The position numbers and the translations under genes were made by a program. A stretch of 64,000 nt of DNA from JALZUR01 sp965205365. GTDB lineage: Bacteria; Bdellovibrionota; Bdellovibrionia; Bdellovibrionales; UBA1609. The notes beneath the pieces are model-generated. The model was not told the DNA's origin. It searched no databases and saw only the letters and a list, made by a program, of their open reading frames with translations. The stretch lies in the NCBI GenBank assembly GCA_965205365.1, contig CBDBGT010000005.1, forward strand, positions 496,001-560,000, read 5' to 3'. Shown one piece after another: positions 27,441 to 35,455 of the stretch. Within the stretch, counting starts at the first letter, position 1. Every line of letters begins with the position of its first letter.

Positions 27441-28109
27441 ATGTTTGAGAATTGCACAGAAAGTTATAATTCATGGATAGCGGTACATTTTTGTCAGGGT
27501 GGATTTGTAATGCTTTTAATAGGCGTCATTTTTTTACTGACACTATTTTTAATTATTGAAAGGTTTATAGCTCTTTCAAAGCTTGCTGTTAATAAGGCAA
27601 GCGTATCCTCTAATATTCGAGGTATGCTTTTGAGAGGAGATGTTAGGCAGGCAATTACTTTTTGTGATAAAACACCTGCTCCGTTAACAAATACAATTCA
27701 ATCAGGGCTTATTCAGGTTTTAAACAGAAGGCCTGATGAGGAAGTTCAGGTTGCAATGGATGCTTCGGTTTTAAGAGAGACACCAAGGTTAGAAGGCTGG
27801 GTAAGCTTTTTAGCTGTTTTTGGCAATGTCGCAGTTTTAGTAGGGCTACTGGGAACAATTATTGGTATGATTAAATCCTTTGGTGGTGTTGCAGCAGCGG
27901 ATCAGGCTGTAAAAGCACAGATTCTTGCAGAAGGTATTTCTGAAGCTTTAAACTGTACAGCCTTTGGTTTGTTTGTCGCCATTTTAGCAATTGTTACTTA
28001 TGGGTTTTTTCAAATTAAAATTTCAAGGACTATGAATGATATGCTTGAAATGAGTATGGATATAATGAATTTAGTAACTTCTAATAGAGATAAAATTCAA
28101 AGAACTTAA
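27441..28109 (+). CDS. MotA/TolQ/ExbB proton channel protein (AglR-like)
   Basis: Inner-membrane motor stator subunit of about 222 residues with three transmembrane helices: GGFVMLLIGVIFLLTLFLII, VAVLVGLLGTIIGMIKSF and AFGLFVAILAIVTYGFF. The second and third show the Gly/Ala/Thr packing of the TolQ family (LLGTIIGMI, LNCTAFGL). The ATG at 27441 has GGAGGG at 27431-27436; upstream TTG codons are less likely. It lies with two TolR proteins, the same one-TolQ, two-TolR arrangement as AglR-AglQ-AglS in Myxococcus, which power gliding by proton flow. Confidence 0.9.
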   Translation: MFENCTESYNSWIAVHFCQGGFVMLLIGVIFLLTLFLIIERFIALSKLAVNKASVSSNIRGMLLRGDVRQAITFCDKTPAPLTNTIQSGLIQVLNRRPDEEVQVAMDASVLRETPRLEGWVSFLAVFGNVAVLVGLLGTIIGMIKSFGGVAAADQAVKAQILAEGISEALNCTAFGLFVAILAIVTYGFFQIKISRTMNDMLEMSMDIMNLVTSNRDKIQRT

Positions 28110-28135
28110 TAGGCTTAATTTAAGGAAGAGTAAGA

Positions 28136-28612
28136 ATGGCTCAAATAGACGATGGTAAGGGCAGAAAATCAGTAAATATTGAATTAAATATTGTCCCTGT
28201 TATTGATTTAATGAGTGTTTTAATTGTATTTCTACTTATTACGGCGGTTTGGAATCAGATTTCAATGATTCAATTAGGAACTTCTATATATGGTAAAAAA
28301 ACAAATAGTGAGCAAATTAGTCTACCAAAGGCTACTCTTGTATTAGGGCTTAATATTAAAAGCAATGGCTATACTGTAATCATTGGTAAAACTGTAGTAG
28401 CAATTCCATTAAAAGGTAGCGAGTATGATAAATTAGCTTTAAAAAAAGAGCTTTCAAAAGTTAAAGAAAGATATCCTGAAAAAGAAAGTATCTTCTTATC
28501 CATTGATGATGACCTTGATTATGAAATGATGGTTTTAGCTATGGATGTTGCAATTGGAGAAGGTTTTCCTAATATTGATATAACTGCAGGCAGTGGTAAA
28601 CAGGGAATTTAA
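28136..28612 (+). CDS. ExbD/TolR-type motor protein (AglQ/AglS-like), first copy
   Basis: A 158-residue single-span protein. The membrane helix PVIDLMSVLIVFLLITAVWN carries the conserved aspartate (VID) that takes part in proton flow, just after a conserved asparagine/proline start (ELNIVPVID). The periplasmic part is a typical ExbD fold with VIIGKTVVAIPLKG and a final DITAGSG. A GGAAG ribosome site precedes the ATG. With the TolQ upstream and second TolR downstream it should form a proton-driven motor complex. Confidence 0.88.
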   Translation: MAQIDDGKGRKSVNIELNIVPVIDLMSVLIVFLLITAVWNQISMIQLGTSIYGKKTNSEQISLPKATLVLGLNIKSNGYTVIIGKTVVAIPLKGSEYDKLALKKELSKVKERYPEKESIFLSIDDDLDYEMMVLAMDVAIGEGFPNIDITAGSGKQGI

Positions 28613-28614
28613 TT

Positions 28615-29199
28615 ATGGCTATTTACGTACCAGGAAAGAGAAGTAAACATGAGAGGTTAAAAGTTGCAGCTAGATCAGCGGTTGCAGTTCTCTCTCTTAC
28701 AGCAATGGTAGATATGTTTACAGTTTTAGTTGTATTTTTACTTATGAACTATCAATCAACAGGTGAAGTTATTCCTATGAAAAAAAACGTGAACCTTCCA
28801 CAAGCAAGCGCAGTAGAAGAGCTTGAGCCAGCTAATATTGTTGTAATAGACCTTGAGGGTGTAGAGTTAAACGGTAAGAGGTTTGAAAATTTCAAAGAAA
28901 TAGAGGCTTCAAAAAACTGGCTTCTTCCAAAATTTAAAAGAGCTATGGAAAGGCAAATTGCTAAGGATAAAAAAGAAAAAAAAGACTCTATAGCTGTTAA
29001 GGTTCAAAATGCTGTGAAAAATGCTAAAGACTTAGGTGTTAAAAATGCTTATACTGTTAAAAAAGTTACCATACAAGCAGATAAGAAAATAAATATTCTT
29101 TCATTAAAGAAAGTGATGTATACTATTACTGAGGCAGGCGGAGAAGAGATAAATTTTGCAGTTTTAAAGGTTCCCAGCGAATCCACAGTTTTTAAATAA
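28615..29199 (+). CDS. ExbD/TolR-type motor protein (AglQ/AglS-like), second copy
   Basis: A 194-residue relative starting two bases after the previous stop. The membrane helix is LTAMVDMFTVLVVFLLMNYQ, again with the key aspartate (MVD). The periplasmic portion is longer than in the first copy, with an insert rich in Lys (IAKDKKEKKDSIAVKVQ), and ends KVPSESTVFK. Two different TolR subunits per motor are typical of Agl-type machines and unlike the single TolR of Tol-Pal. It is the last gene of the tightly spaced run. Confidence 0.88.
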   Translation: MAIYVPGKRSKHERLKVAARSAVAVLSLTAMVDMFTVLVVFLLMNYQSTGEVIPMKKNVNLPQASAVEELEPANIVVIDLEGVELNGKRFENFKEIEASKNWLLPKFKRAMERQIAKDKKEKKDSIAVKVQNAVKNAKDLGVKNAYTVKKVTIQADKKINILSLKKVMYTITEAGGEEINFAVLKVPSESTVFK

Positions 29200-29272
29200 A
29201 TAAAGCACTACTTTAGTCTGTAAATTAAATTAGAAATAACTAATCTTACGGTCTCCACGGTATATTATACTT

Positions 29273-29839
29273 ATGAAACTACCCGATTTCTTTAAAGAGA
29301 GAAAAGCTTTACTTCCCATTCTAGGGGTGTTTTCAATTATTTCATGCTTTATATTTTTTATGGTTTTTAATTTTAGTATTGAAACTTTGAAAAATTCTAG
29401 AGAAATAGCTTCAAAAAAGAAAAATGAATCTAATTCTGAAATTAAAAACATAACTATAGCAGAGTTGTCTAAAGTTTTAAATGAAAGACTCGCTAAACAC
29501 AGTGTAAAACCGACACAAGAAGAGCAGTTTTTATTTGGTTTTTTAAAAGGTAACTATAGCGTTGTTAAAGTTAGAAAAAATATGATATTTGTACGTTTAA
29601 AGAGCGGACAGACAGCTTTACCGTTTGTTAAAGAGGCAGAGAAAAAAAAATTAATTCAAAAGTTTAAAAATATATATTTAGGCAAAGAGGTAAGTTTAGC
29701 AGATCCCATAGAAAATAGATTTGTAGCTTCAAAACATTTATCTTATTCTCTTATTCAAAACAATACTATTGTAGGAAGATTGAAACTAAAATTCTCTCAA
29801 GAGCAAGGACTACTTGAAATTATGACTAGTCTTTTATAG
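29273..29839 (+). CDS. Single-span membrane protein of unknown function
   Basis: A 188-residue protein. One hydrophobic helix (LLPILGVFSIISCFIFFMVF) near residues 15-36 puts the rest outside the cytoplasm or in the periplasm. No enzyme motif is visible; the later part has strands such as NMIFVRLKSGQTALPFV. A TATATTATAC stretch at 29260-29270 just before the ATG could be a -10-like sequence, but a start so close would leave no leader. It may be an extra member of the motor operon, since it lies 73 bases after it on the same strand. Confidence 0.55.
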   Translation: MKLPDFFKERKALLPILGVFSIISCFIFFMVFNFSIETLKNSREIASKKKNESNSEIKNITIAELSKVLNERLAKHSVKPTQEEQFLFGFLKGNYSVVKVRKNMIFVRLKSGQTALPFVKEAEKKKLIQKFKNIYLGKEVSLADPIENRFVASKHLSYSLIQNNTIVGRLKLKFSQEQGLLEIMTSLL

Positions 29840-29862
29840 GAATTAAAGAGCATTGGTTAAAA

Positions 29863-29891
29863 CCTAACTTAGGTGTTTGTTCTAAGTTAGG
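29863..29891. terminator. Hairpin between convergent genes
   Basis: CCTAACTTAG (29863-29872), a nine-base loop and CTAAGTTAGG (29882-29891) form a perfect 10-bp stem. It lies where the motor-cluster genes and putA converge and includes the putA stop codon. No U-tract follows on the plus side, so it may act as a weak bidirectional terminator or an RNA-end stabiliser. Confidence 0.5.
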
Positions 29892-32880
29892 ATCCCTCTA
29901 AGAGGTCTGGTGAAAATCCTTGTCTAACAAGGTTTTCAGTTATAACACGAGGTTCTAAAAAGTTTTTCAGATAATCAGGTCCTCCTGTTTTGCTGCCTAA
30001 GCCGGAAAGTCTATAGCCACCAAAAGGATGTCTATCAACCATTGCACCAGTGATGCCTCTATTTATATATAGGTTTCCACATTCAATTTCTCTGCGAGCT
30101 TGTTGAATATGTGATGGCAGTCTAGAAAAAATACCTGAAGCCAATGCGTACTTAGTGTTGTTTACAATTTCAATTGCATGATTAAAATTATTAGCTTTTA
30201 TAACAGCTAAAATAGGTCCAAAGATTTCTTCTTGGGCAAGGGCACTATTAGAGTCAACATCAAAGAATACATGGGGTTCAATGAAATAGCCAGTATTAGG
30301 GCAATTTTGAGCTTTTGTAAAAGCATATTTTTCTTTATTAGTTTTGATAACATTAAGGATTCTATTGTAAGACTCCTGGTCTATAACAGGCCCTAGATAA
30401 AATTTTGGATGAGCACTATCTCCAGTGTGAAGACTTTTAACAGCAGATTTTAATCTAGTGGTGAATTTTTCATATATTCCTTCTAAAATAATTACTCTAC
30501 TTAGAGCCGAGCATTTTTGTCCGGCAAAGGCAAAAGCAGAATAAAGAACAGCTTGTATAGCCTCATCTAAATCAGCATCAGAGTCTATAATTAAAGCATT
30601 TTTCCCCCCCATTTCAACAACGCATTTTTTAACATGATGCTGTCCATCTAATGTTTGTGAGGCCTTGTTGATTATATGAAGTCCTACAGCTTTAGAGCCA
30701 GTAAAACTAATAACAGAAACTTTAGGGCTTTGAACAATTTTTGCTCCAATATTTTCACCTAAGCCAGGTAAAAAATGACAAGCCTCTTTTGGAATGCCAG
30801 AGTTTATGATTATTTTATAAAGTTTTAATGCTGTTAAACTACTTTGTTCAGCAGGTTTTATTAATACGGTGTTTCCTGTAATAAGAGCAGAAACAGTCAT
30901 TCCACAAAGAATTGCTAAAGGAAAGTTCCATGGAGCAATTACAGAGACTACACCGCGAGCTCTATAGTGGTATAAGCTTTCTTCTCCTGGAGCAGAGCCC
31001 ACACGAAATGGTCTGCCAAGTTTTTCCATGTCTCGTGCATAGTATCTACAAAAATCAATAGCTTCAGTAACATCTCCATCAGCTTCTTTCCATGGTTTTC
31101 CAACTTCAATACTTTGGAGTGAGGCGAGTTCAAACCTATTTTCTTCAAGAAGCTGAGCAACTTTATTGATTAAAGCGCAGCGTTTTGAAACTAAAGTATT
31201 TGACCAGGTTTTTTGATAGTTAAAGGCAGTGGTTAAAGCTTGATTAACTTCAGCGTCAGTGGCTTCCAAAATAGTGTAGAGTGTTTGTGTATGGTTGTTT
31301 GGATTTATGCGATGAATTGTACTTGTGCCAGATCCTTTCTTGCCATTAATAAAAGCATTAACTTTTAATGGCTTTTGGTTAAATTGAATTTGCCATTTTG
31401 TTAGAGCCTCGTGGAACTTAGATCTATTCTTGTTTTGAGTAAAGTCGAGGAGAGGAGCATTTATAAAAGAGTTTTTCTTTTCTTTAAAAAATAAGCCTTC
31501 GTCTCCATGAAACTGAGGTGTCGCTAAAATTTTATTATGGTCAGTGTCTTTTTTTATTTTATTTTGTAAAAAAGATTGGTTTGAAGAGTTTTCTAGCAAG
31601 CGCCTTACTAAGTAAGCCATTCCAGGAACTAAATCACCTATGGTAGTGTATTCTCGTACTCTATACCCCATTCTAACAAATGATTTCTTAAAGCTGTCAG
31701 CCATTCCATAAAGCATTTGAATTTCAAAAGATTTTTCTGGAATATTATTTTTTTTTGCAAAAATGATGGCTTCTGAAAGAGATCGAATATTGTGAGAGCC
31801 TAAAGCAGTAAAAACATACTGATGGTTTAAAAGAAGTTGTTTAGCACATTTTTCAAAATTGTAATCAGAGTTTTCTTTATTTGTATAAACAGGAGTAGGC
31901 CAGTGATTTTGTTTTGCATGTATGATCTCAAAATCCCAATAAGCACCTTTAACAAGCCTTATTGTAAAAGGAGTTTCTCTTTTTTTAGCAAAGTCTATGA
32001 GTGCTAAACAGTCCTCATAACTGTCTCGAAGGTAGGCCTGAATAACAATACCCCAGTGAGGGTATCTTTTAAATTCATCTAGCATTATAATCTCTTTAAA
32101 GACTTCAAGGGTAAGTTCTTTATACTCATAATGTTCCATATCTATATTTATGAAAACACCAAGTTCTTGTGCAGTTCTAAAAATTGGTTTTAAGCACTCT
32201 ACTAAGGTGGTCTTAGTTTCTTCCCAAGCTGGGATTTTAATTTGAGAGTAAAGGGATGAGAGTTTTACAGAAACATTTACTTGTGGAATTTTGCCAAGGT
32301 GATTCTCATCAAGTAAGGGGTTGTACTCCCAGTTTTTAGATTCAATATGAAGTGTTTTGATTAACTCTAGGTATCTTTTCTTATACTGCCTAGCTTCAGA
32401 CTCTGATAGTGTAGCTTCACCTAAAAGATCAGCTGTAAAGGTCCAATTTTTTTTTCTGTTTTCATTTAATTTTTGAATAGCTTTTTCAGGTGTTTCTTCT
32501 GTGATAAAGAGTCTAGCCATATCCTTTATGTTTTTATCTACAGACTTTGAAACAAGACTTGGAGCTAGCTGACCAATACTAGTACCAGCTTGAAAAATAG
32601 AAGGCACTTTTCCATTTTCATCTTCAAAATATTCTTTAATGTGCTTTAAAATATCATCACCAGAGTTTAAATATGGAAATACATCTACGAACCTAAACAT
32701 ACGAGTTTTAAAGTCAGTGCTTTTCATGGACCAGTCCATGACTTTTAAATACCACCATTTTTTATTTAAAATTGATTTTTTAGAAGAATAAGTCTGACTG
32801 TTTTTAAAAATATCCATTCCAAACTTTACAGTGTTAGTATAATCATTGCTCTTAGGCAGAGTTTTAGATTTAAACCACAT
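29887..32880 (-). CDS. putA: Bifunctional proline dehydrogenase / glutamate-semialdehyde dehydrogenase
   Basis: Oxidises proline to glutamate with FAD and then NAD. The 997-residue chain has an N-terminal PRODH barrel (SVKLSSLYSQI, DMEHYEYK, RLVKGAYWDFEI, GYRVREYTTIGDLVPGMAYL) and a C-terminal aldehyde dehydrogenase. The latter shows VIAPWNFPLAI, the catalytic Glu in CVVEMGGKN and the catalytic Cys in FAGQKCSA. The short N-terminal DNA-binding domain of E. coli PutA is absent, so it should not act as its own repressor. For a predator, amino-acid oxidation is a plausible energy source. It is alone on its strand here. Confidence 0.95.
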   Translation of the reverse strand: MWFKSKTLPKSNDYTNTVKFGMDIFKNSQTYSSKKSILNKKWWYLKVMDWSMKSTDFKTRMFRFVDVFPYLNSGDDILKHIKEYFEDENGKVPSIFQAGTSIGQLAPSLVSKSVDKNIKDMARLFITEETPEKAIQKLNENRKKNWTFTADLLGEATLSESEARQYKKRYLELIKTLHIESKNWEYNPLLDENHLGKIPQVNVSVKLSSLYSQIKIPAWEETKTTLVECLKPIFRTAQELGVFINIDMEHYEYKELTLEVFKEIIMLDEFKRYPHWGIVIQAYLRDSYEDCLALIDFAKKRETPFTIRLVKGAYWDFEIIHAKQNHWPTPVYTNKENSDYNFEKCAKQLLLNHQYVFTALGSHNIRSLSEAIIFAKKNNIPEKSFEIQMLYGMADSFKKSFVRMGYRVREYTTIGDLVPGMAYLVRRLLENSSNQSFLQNKIKKDTDHNKILATPQFHGDEGLFFKEKKNSFINAPLLDFTQNKNRSKFHEALTKWQIQFNQKPLKVNAFINGKKGSGTSTIHRINPNNHTQTLYTILEATDAEVNQALTTAFNYQKTWSNTLVSKRCALINKVAQLLEENRFELASLQSIEVGKPWKEADGDVTEAIDFCRYYARDMEKLGRPFRVGSAPGEESLYHYRARGVVSVIAPWNFPLAILCGMTVSALITGNTVLIKPAEQSSLTALKLYKIIINSGIPKEACHFLPGLGENIGAKIVQSPKVSVISFTGSKAVGLHIINKASQTLDGQHHVKKCVVEMGGKNALIIDSDADLDEAIQAVLYSAFAFAGQKCSALSRVIILEGIYEKFTTRLKSAVKSLHTGDSAHPKFYLGPVIDQESYNRILNVIKTNKEKYAFTKAQNCPNTGYFIEPHVFFDVDSNSALAQEEIFGPILAVIKANNFNHAIEIVNNTKYALASGIFSRLPSHIQQARREIECGNLYINRGITGAMVDRHPFGGYRLSGLGSKTGGPDYLKNFLEPRVITENLVRQGFSPDLLEGS

Positions 32881-33414
32881 GGTAGGCTCCTCTTAAATAA
32901 ACTACTTATTAGTAGTCTATATTTTTAGAAAAAGGGATATTTTAGACGTATTTTTCCTTTGAGTTTGACGCAGAGCTGAAAAGGGTTTTGCCTCCCCCAT
33001 GGCATTATAAACTTTGAGTTTAATGTAGTTTTTACTTAAAATGTCTTACTTAGAGTGCTTAATTAGGAGTATTTATTAAACACTCTTTAAACATAGGTTT
33101 TTACAGAGTTTTGTTCAGGAGTTATTTAGTCTAGTGAGTGCAGTAAGCTAAGCCTATTAAGTTTAATAGAAAAACTAGGGGTATTTTTAAAGCACTTAGA
33201 GTAATCAGGTTTTTTCTGACACATTCCATCATGGTTATGGGGGTGTTTATAATGAGAAGAAAACTGAGGCTTTTTTAAAAGCTATTAGGGCTTAAGTTAG
33301 GTAAGAAAACTTCATTGGATAAGGTCACTGAGATTTACTTATAAAGTTATTTTAAAGTCTAAATTATCATTAAACAGCATGATCTTAAGTTTTTAAAGGT
33401 ATATTCTACTGTCC
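32881..33414. other. Gene-free stretch between putA and recO
   Basis: About 530 bases separate divergent putA and recO. ACTACT-TATT-AGTAGT at 32901-32916, about 20 bases before the putA start, is a small palindrome that could be an operator or a chance match in AT-rich DNA. The rest has no coding frame, no T-run hairpin and no shared repeat that I could see. A promoter for each gene must lie here but could not be placed. Confidence 0.4.
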
Positions 33415-34032
33415 ATGGAAAATCTTGAGGGTGAAGCCTTTATTCTTAAAACAATATCTTACTCTGAGTCTGATTTGATTTTATACGCACTATCTAAAGA
33501 GAAAGGGGTCCTTCATTTTTTTGTAAAAGGAGCTAAAAATAGTAAAAAACGATTTTCAGGTGGTGCCTTACAGCCTCCCCACTTAATTTATTTTCAAACT
33601 TCACCATTGGGTAGAAAACAGTACGATGATGGAGGCTTAATTACTCTTAAAGAAGCAAGTCTTTTAAATGATTTTGTTAAAATTCGTTCAGACTATATTT
33701 TTATGGAAACTTTGTTTTCAATGATAAAGGTTGTTTTGTCCTCAGTGACTGGGCACAAAAGCTTATTTAATCACTTTGGGGGGGCCTTAAAGATTTTGCC
33801 AACAGTAAAGGATCAGAGAAGGTTTTTCACTCATTTTGTTATTAGGTATTTATACATTGAAGGGGTTCTTCCTTTACAAGCTAAGTTTGTGGATTTTATA
33901 AAAACTCCCCTTAGTTGTCATAAAAATTTTTTAAATGTATCAGATGTTCAAAGGAATAGAGAAGTAAGGTTTGCTAAACATTTTTTAAGTGCATACTCTA
34001 ATAGTAAGGAAAATATCAAGTGGCCAGAGTAA
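33415..34032 (+). CDS. recO: DNA repair protein RecO
   Basis: RecO loads RecA onto SSB-coated DNA with RecR. The 205-residue product starts with the family OB-fold pattern (GEAFILKTISYSESDLILYA, LHFFVKGAKNSKKRFSGGAL). The central helical part (MFETLF-like, then ILPTVKDQRRFFTHFVI) follows. The cysteine-rich zinc loop found in some RecO proteins is missing, and the protein is somewhat shorter than the E. coli form. The ATG at 33415 gives a natural start. Its end overlaps the next gene by 13 bases. Confidence 0.85.
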   Translation: MENLEGEAFILKTISYSESDLILYALSKEKGVLHFFVKGAKNSKKRFSGGALQPPHLIYFQTSPLGRKQYDDGGLITLKEASLLNDFVKIRSDYIFMETLFSMIKVVLSSVTGHKSLFNHFGGALKILPTVKDQRRFFTHFVIRYLYIEGVLPLQAKFVDFIKTPLSCHKNFLNVSDVQRNREVRFAKHFLSAYSNSKENIKWPE

Positions 34033-34538
34033 ATTCTAATTCTAAAAGCAGAGCTTTATTTTTAGATCGTGATGATACGATAATTATGAATGTTGCGTAT
34101 ATGAGTAAAGTGGAAGATATAAGCTATTTTCCAAATGTTTTTGAAAAATTAAAAGAAATTCAGGATTTGGGTTATAAAATTTTTATTGTTACAAATCAGT
34201 CAGGCTTATCTAGAAACCTGATCACTTATAGAGAGTTAGAGGAAATTCACCATAAAATAATAGATGATTTTTCTTTAAAAGGATTAAGGCTTTATAAATA
34301 CTATATAAGTCCATATAGTCATAAACACCCAAGGCGTAAACCTGGCCCTGAACTCTTACTAGAAGCTGAGCGTGATTTTAACCTTGATTTAAAAAATTCT
34401 ATTATGATTGGTGATGGTCATAGGGATGTTAATGCTGGTTATAACGCAGGTTTAACCATGTGTTTTAAAGTAAAAAATTTAAATTTTTGGATGAATTTAG
34501 ATTGTAAAGTGTTTAAAAACTTATATAGTTTTAGTTAA
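34020..34538 (+). CDS. HAD-family phosphatase, GmhB-like (heptose-bisphosphatase or relative)
   Basis: A 172-residue HAD-IIIA protein starting on GTG inside the end of recO. The motifs are FLDRDDTI (nucleophile and acid; GmhB usually has DRDGT), FIVTNQSGLSRN, RRKPGPELLLEAE and IMIGDGHRDVNAGYNAG. This is the GmhB/histidinol-phosphatase group. Heptose-bisphosphatase usually has a zinc loop of Cys and His between motifs II and III. In this protein that stretch reads YISPYSHKHPRRKPGP with no cysteines, so zinc is probably not bound and the exact substrate is open. It may still act in LPS heptose synthesis. Confidence 0.75.
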   Translation: MARVNSNSKSRALFLDRDDTIIMNVAYMSKVEDISYFPNVFEKLKEIQDLGYKIFIVTNQSGLSRNLITYRELEEIHHKIIDDFSLKGLRLYKYYISPYSHKHPRRKPGPELLLEAERDFNLDLKNSIMIGDGHRDVNAGYNAGLTMCFKVKNLNFWMNLDCKVFKNLYSFS

Positions 34539-34790
34539 CCTGAATTTAAACTTTTCCAAGGACCTAAGTACTGGGCAGATTAAAAATCATCTTAAGCTTT
34601 TTAGTAAGATTTAGTTTTTTTTACTCTGATCTGTTTTTTAATGTAGTTGGAAAATTTTAAAATAGACTTACAAGTAAAGATGATATTTACTTGAGATTAA
34701 AAGATATGAGATTTAAGTTAAGCAGTTTATAGTCCACAAGTTTAACTAATTTTTTTTTATTTAAACCTTTAGTTCGTGCCTTCCTACGAC

Positions 34791-34817
34791 GTGCTGATAA
34801 TATGGATTATGTTACTA
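34791..34817 (+). repeat. Left copy of 27-bp dif-like inverted repeat
   Basis: Reads as an XerC-type arm ending GCTGATAA, a centre TATGGA, and an XerD-type arm TTATGTTACTA. E. coli dif has GCGCATAA, TGTATA and TTATGTTAAAT at the same positions. The ATAA and TTATGTTA cores are the most conserved part of dif sites. The copy at 35320-35346 is its exact reverse complement. The outside flanks differ (ACGAC here), so the repeat ends sharply at the site. Confidence 0.7.
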
Positions 34818-35319
34818 TTTTTAGCTAAAACCACGTTATTTTTGATTTCACCCAGTGATTTTTAAGTATAGGACTTAAATCTAAGCTTATCTGTAACATA
34901 AAAATGTTGTAAAATAGTTGTGTTTAATGAGTAAATTTCTTCACTTTAAGCAACCATTATAAATAATAAACATTAAAAATCTTAAGAAAAAAGTCACTCT
35001 AAATATGTTTATAAAGTTTTTTTAAACCATTAAAAATAAAATACAGTATATGTTTATATTATTTTTTTTAAAACTTTCAATTATAATAAAGTTAAAATCA
35101 CAGTAACATTATAATAAATAAAGGTGTAAATTTAAAAAAAATACTAGATATATTTAAACTAAATTTCATAATAAAATTATTTTTAACAATAAAGATTTTA
35201 TGAAAAAAATTTTAAAAATTAGCGTTTAAATTTTTAAAACTAAATATTTTAAATTTCTAAAAAAAGCTTTTATTTTTCTATATTAAAACTATAATTTAGA
35301 ATTTAATTTTAAATTCAAG

Positions 35320-35346
35320 TAGTAACATAATCCATATTATCAGCAC
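35320..35346 (-). repeat. Right copy of 27-bp dif-like inverted repeat
   Basis: Exact reverse complement of the left copy. Including the next base (35347), the reverse strand reads GGTGCTGATAA, then TATGGA, then TTATGTTACTA, which extends the match to the GGTGC start of E. coli dif. By my count 20 of 28 positions agree with E. coli dif. Lying in opposite orientation to the left copy, strand exchange between them would invert the 502-base interior. Confidence 0.7.
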
Positions 35347-35455
35347 CTTGTTAAAGATAAAAATTAAATAATTTAATAAAAATATAATATTAAGAATTAA
35401 GCAAACCATTTAGTTTATTGTAGTTCTCAAATTCTTCATCCGATAAGTATATAAC

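Larger units (their letters stand above)
34539..35455. other. Extremely AT-rich non-coding region carrying an inverted dif-like pair
   Basis: About 900 bases without a gene. The part from 34791 to 35346 is bounded by a perfect 27-bp inverted repeat, with 502 bases between the copies that are almost entirely A and T. Frames in it are too short to be genes. A TATAAT at 35290-35295 points rightward at the fibre gene from just inside the right copy; this is weak evidence in such AT-rich DNA, and no good -35 is present. A smaller palindrome (CAAGTAAA...TTTACTTG) lies at 34671-34693. The 109 bases after the right copy contain no clear ribosome site before the fibre gene ATG. Confidence 0.6.

Noticed and set aside
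30604..30610. Seven-C run in putA as a second slippage switch.
   Set aside because: It encodes part of the catalytic EMGGKN region in an intact frame; seven bases is short and the gene is a core enzyme.
34671..34693. CAAGTAAA...TTTACTTG palindrome as terminator of the gmhB-like gene.
   Set aside because: No T-run follows and the stem is only A-T rich; may be chance.
34791..35346. The inverted repeat as the ends of a small transposon (MITE).
   Set aside because: No target duplication flanks the copies (ACGAC on the left, CTTGT on the right), and the repeat has the arm-centre-arm form of a Xer site. A genome-wide copy count is still needed, so this remains the main alternative.
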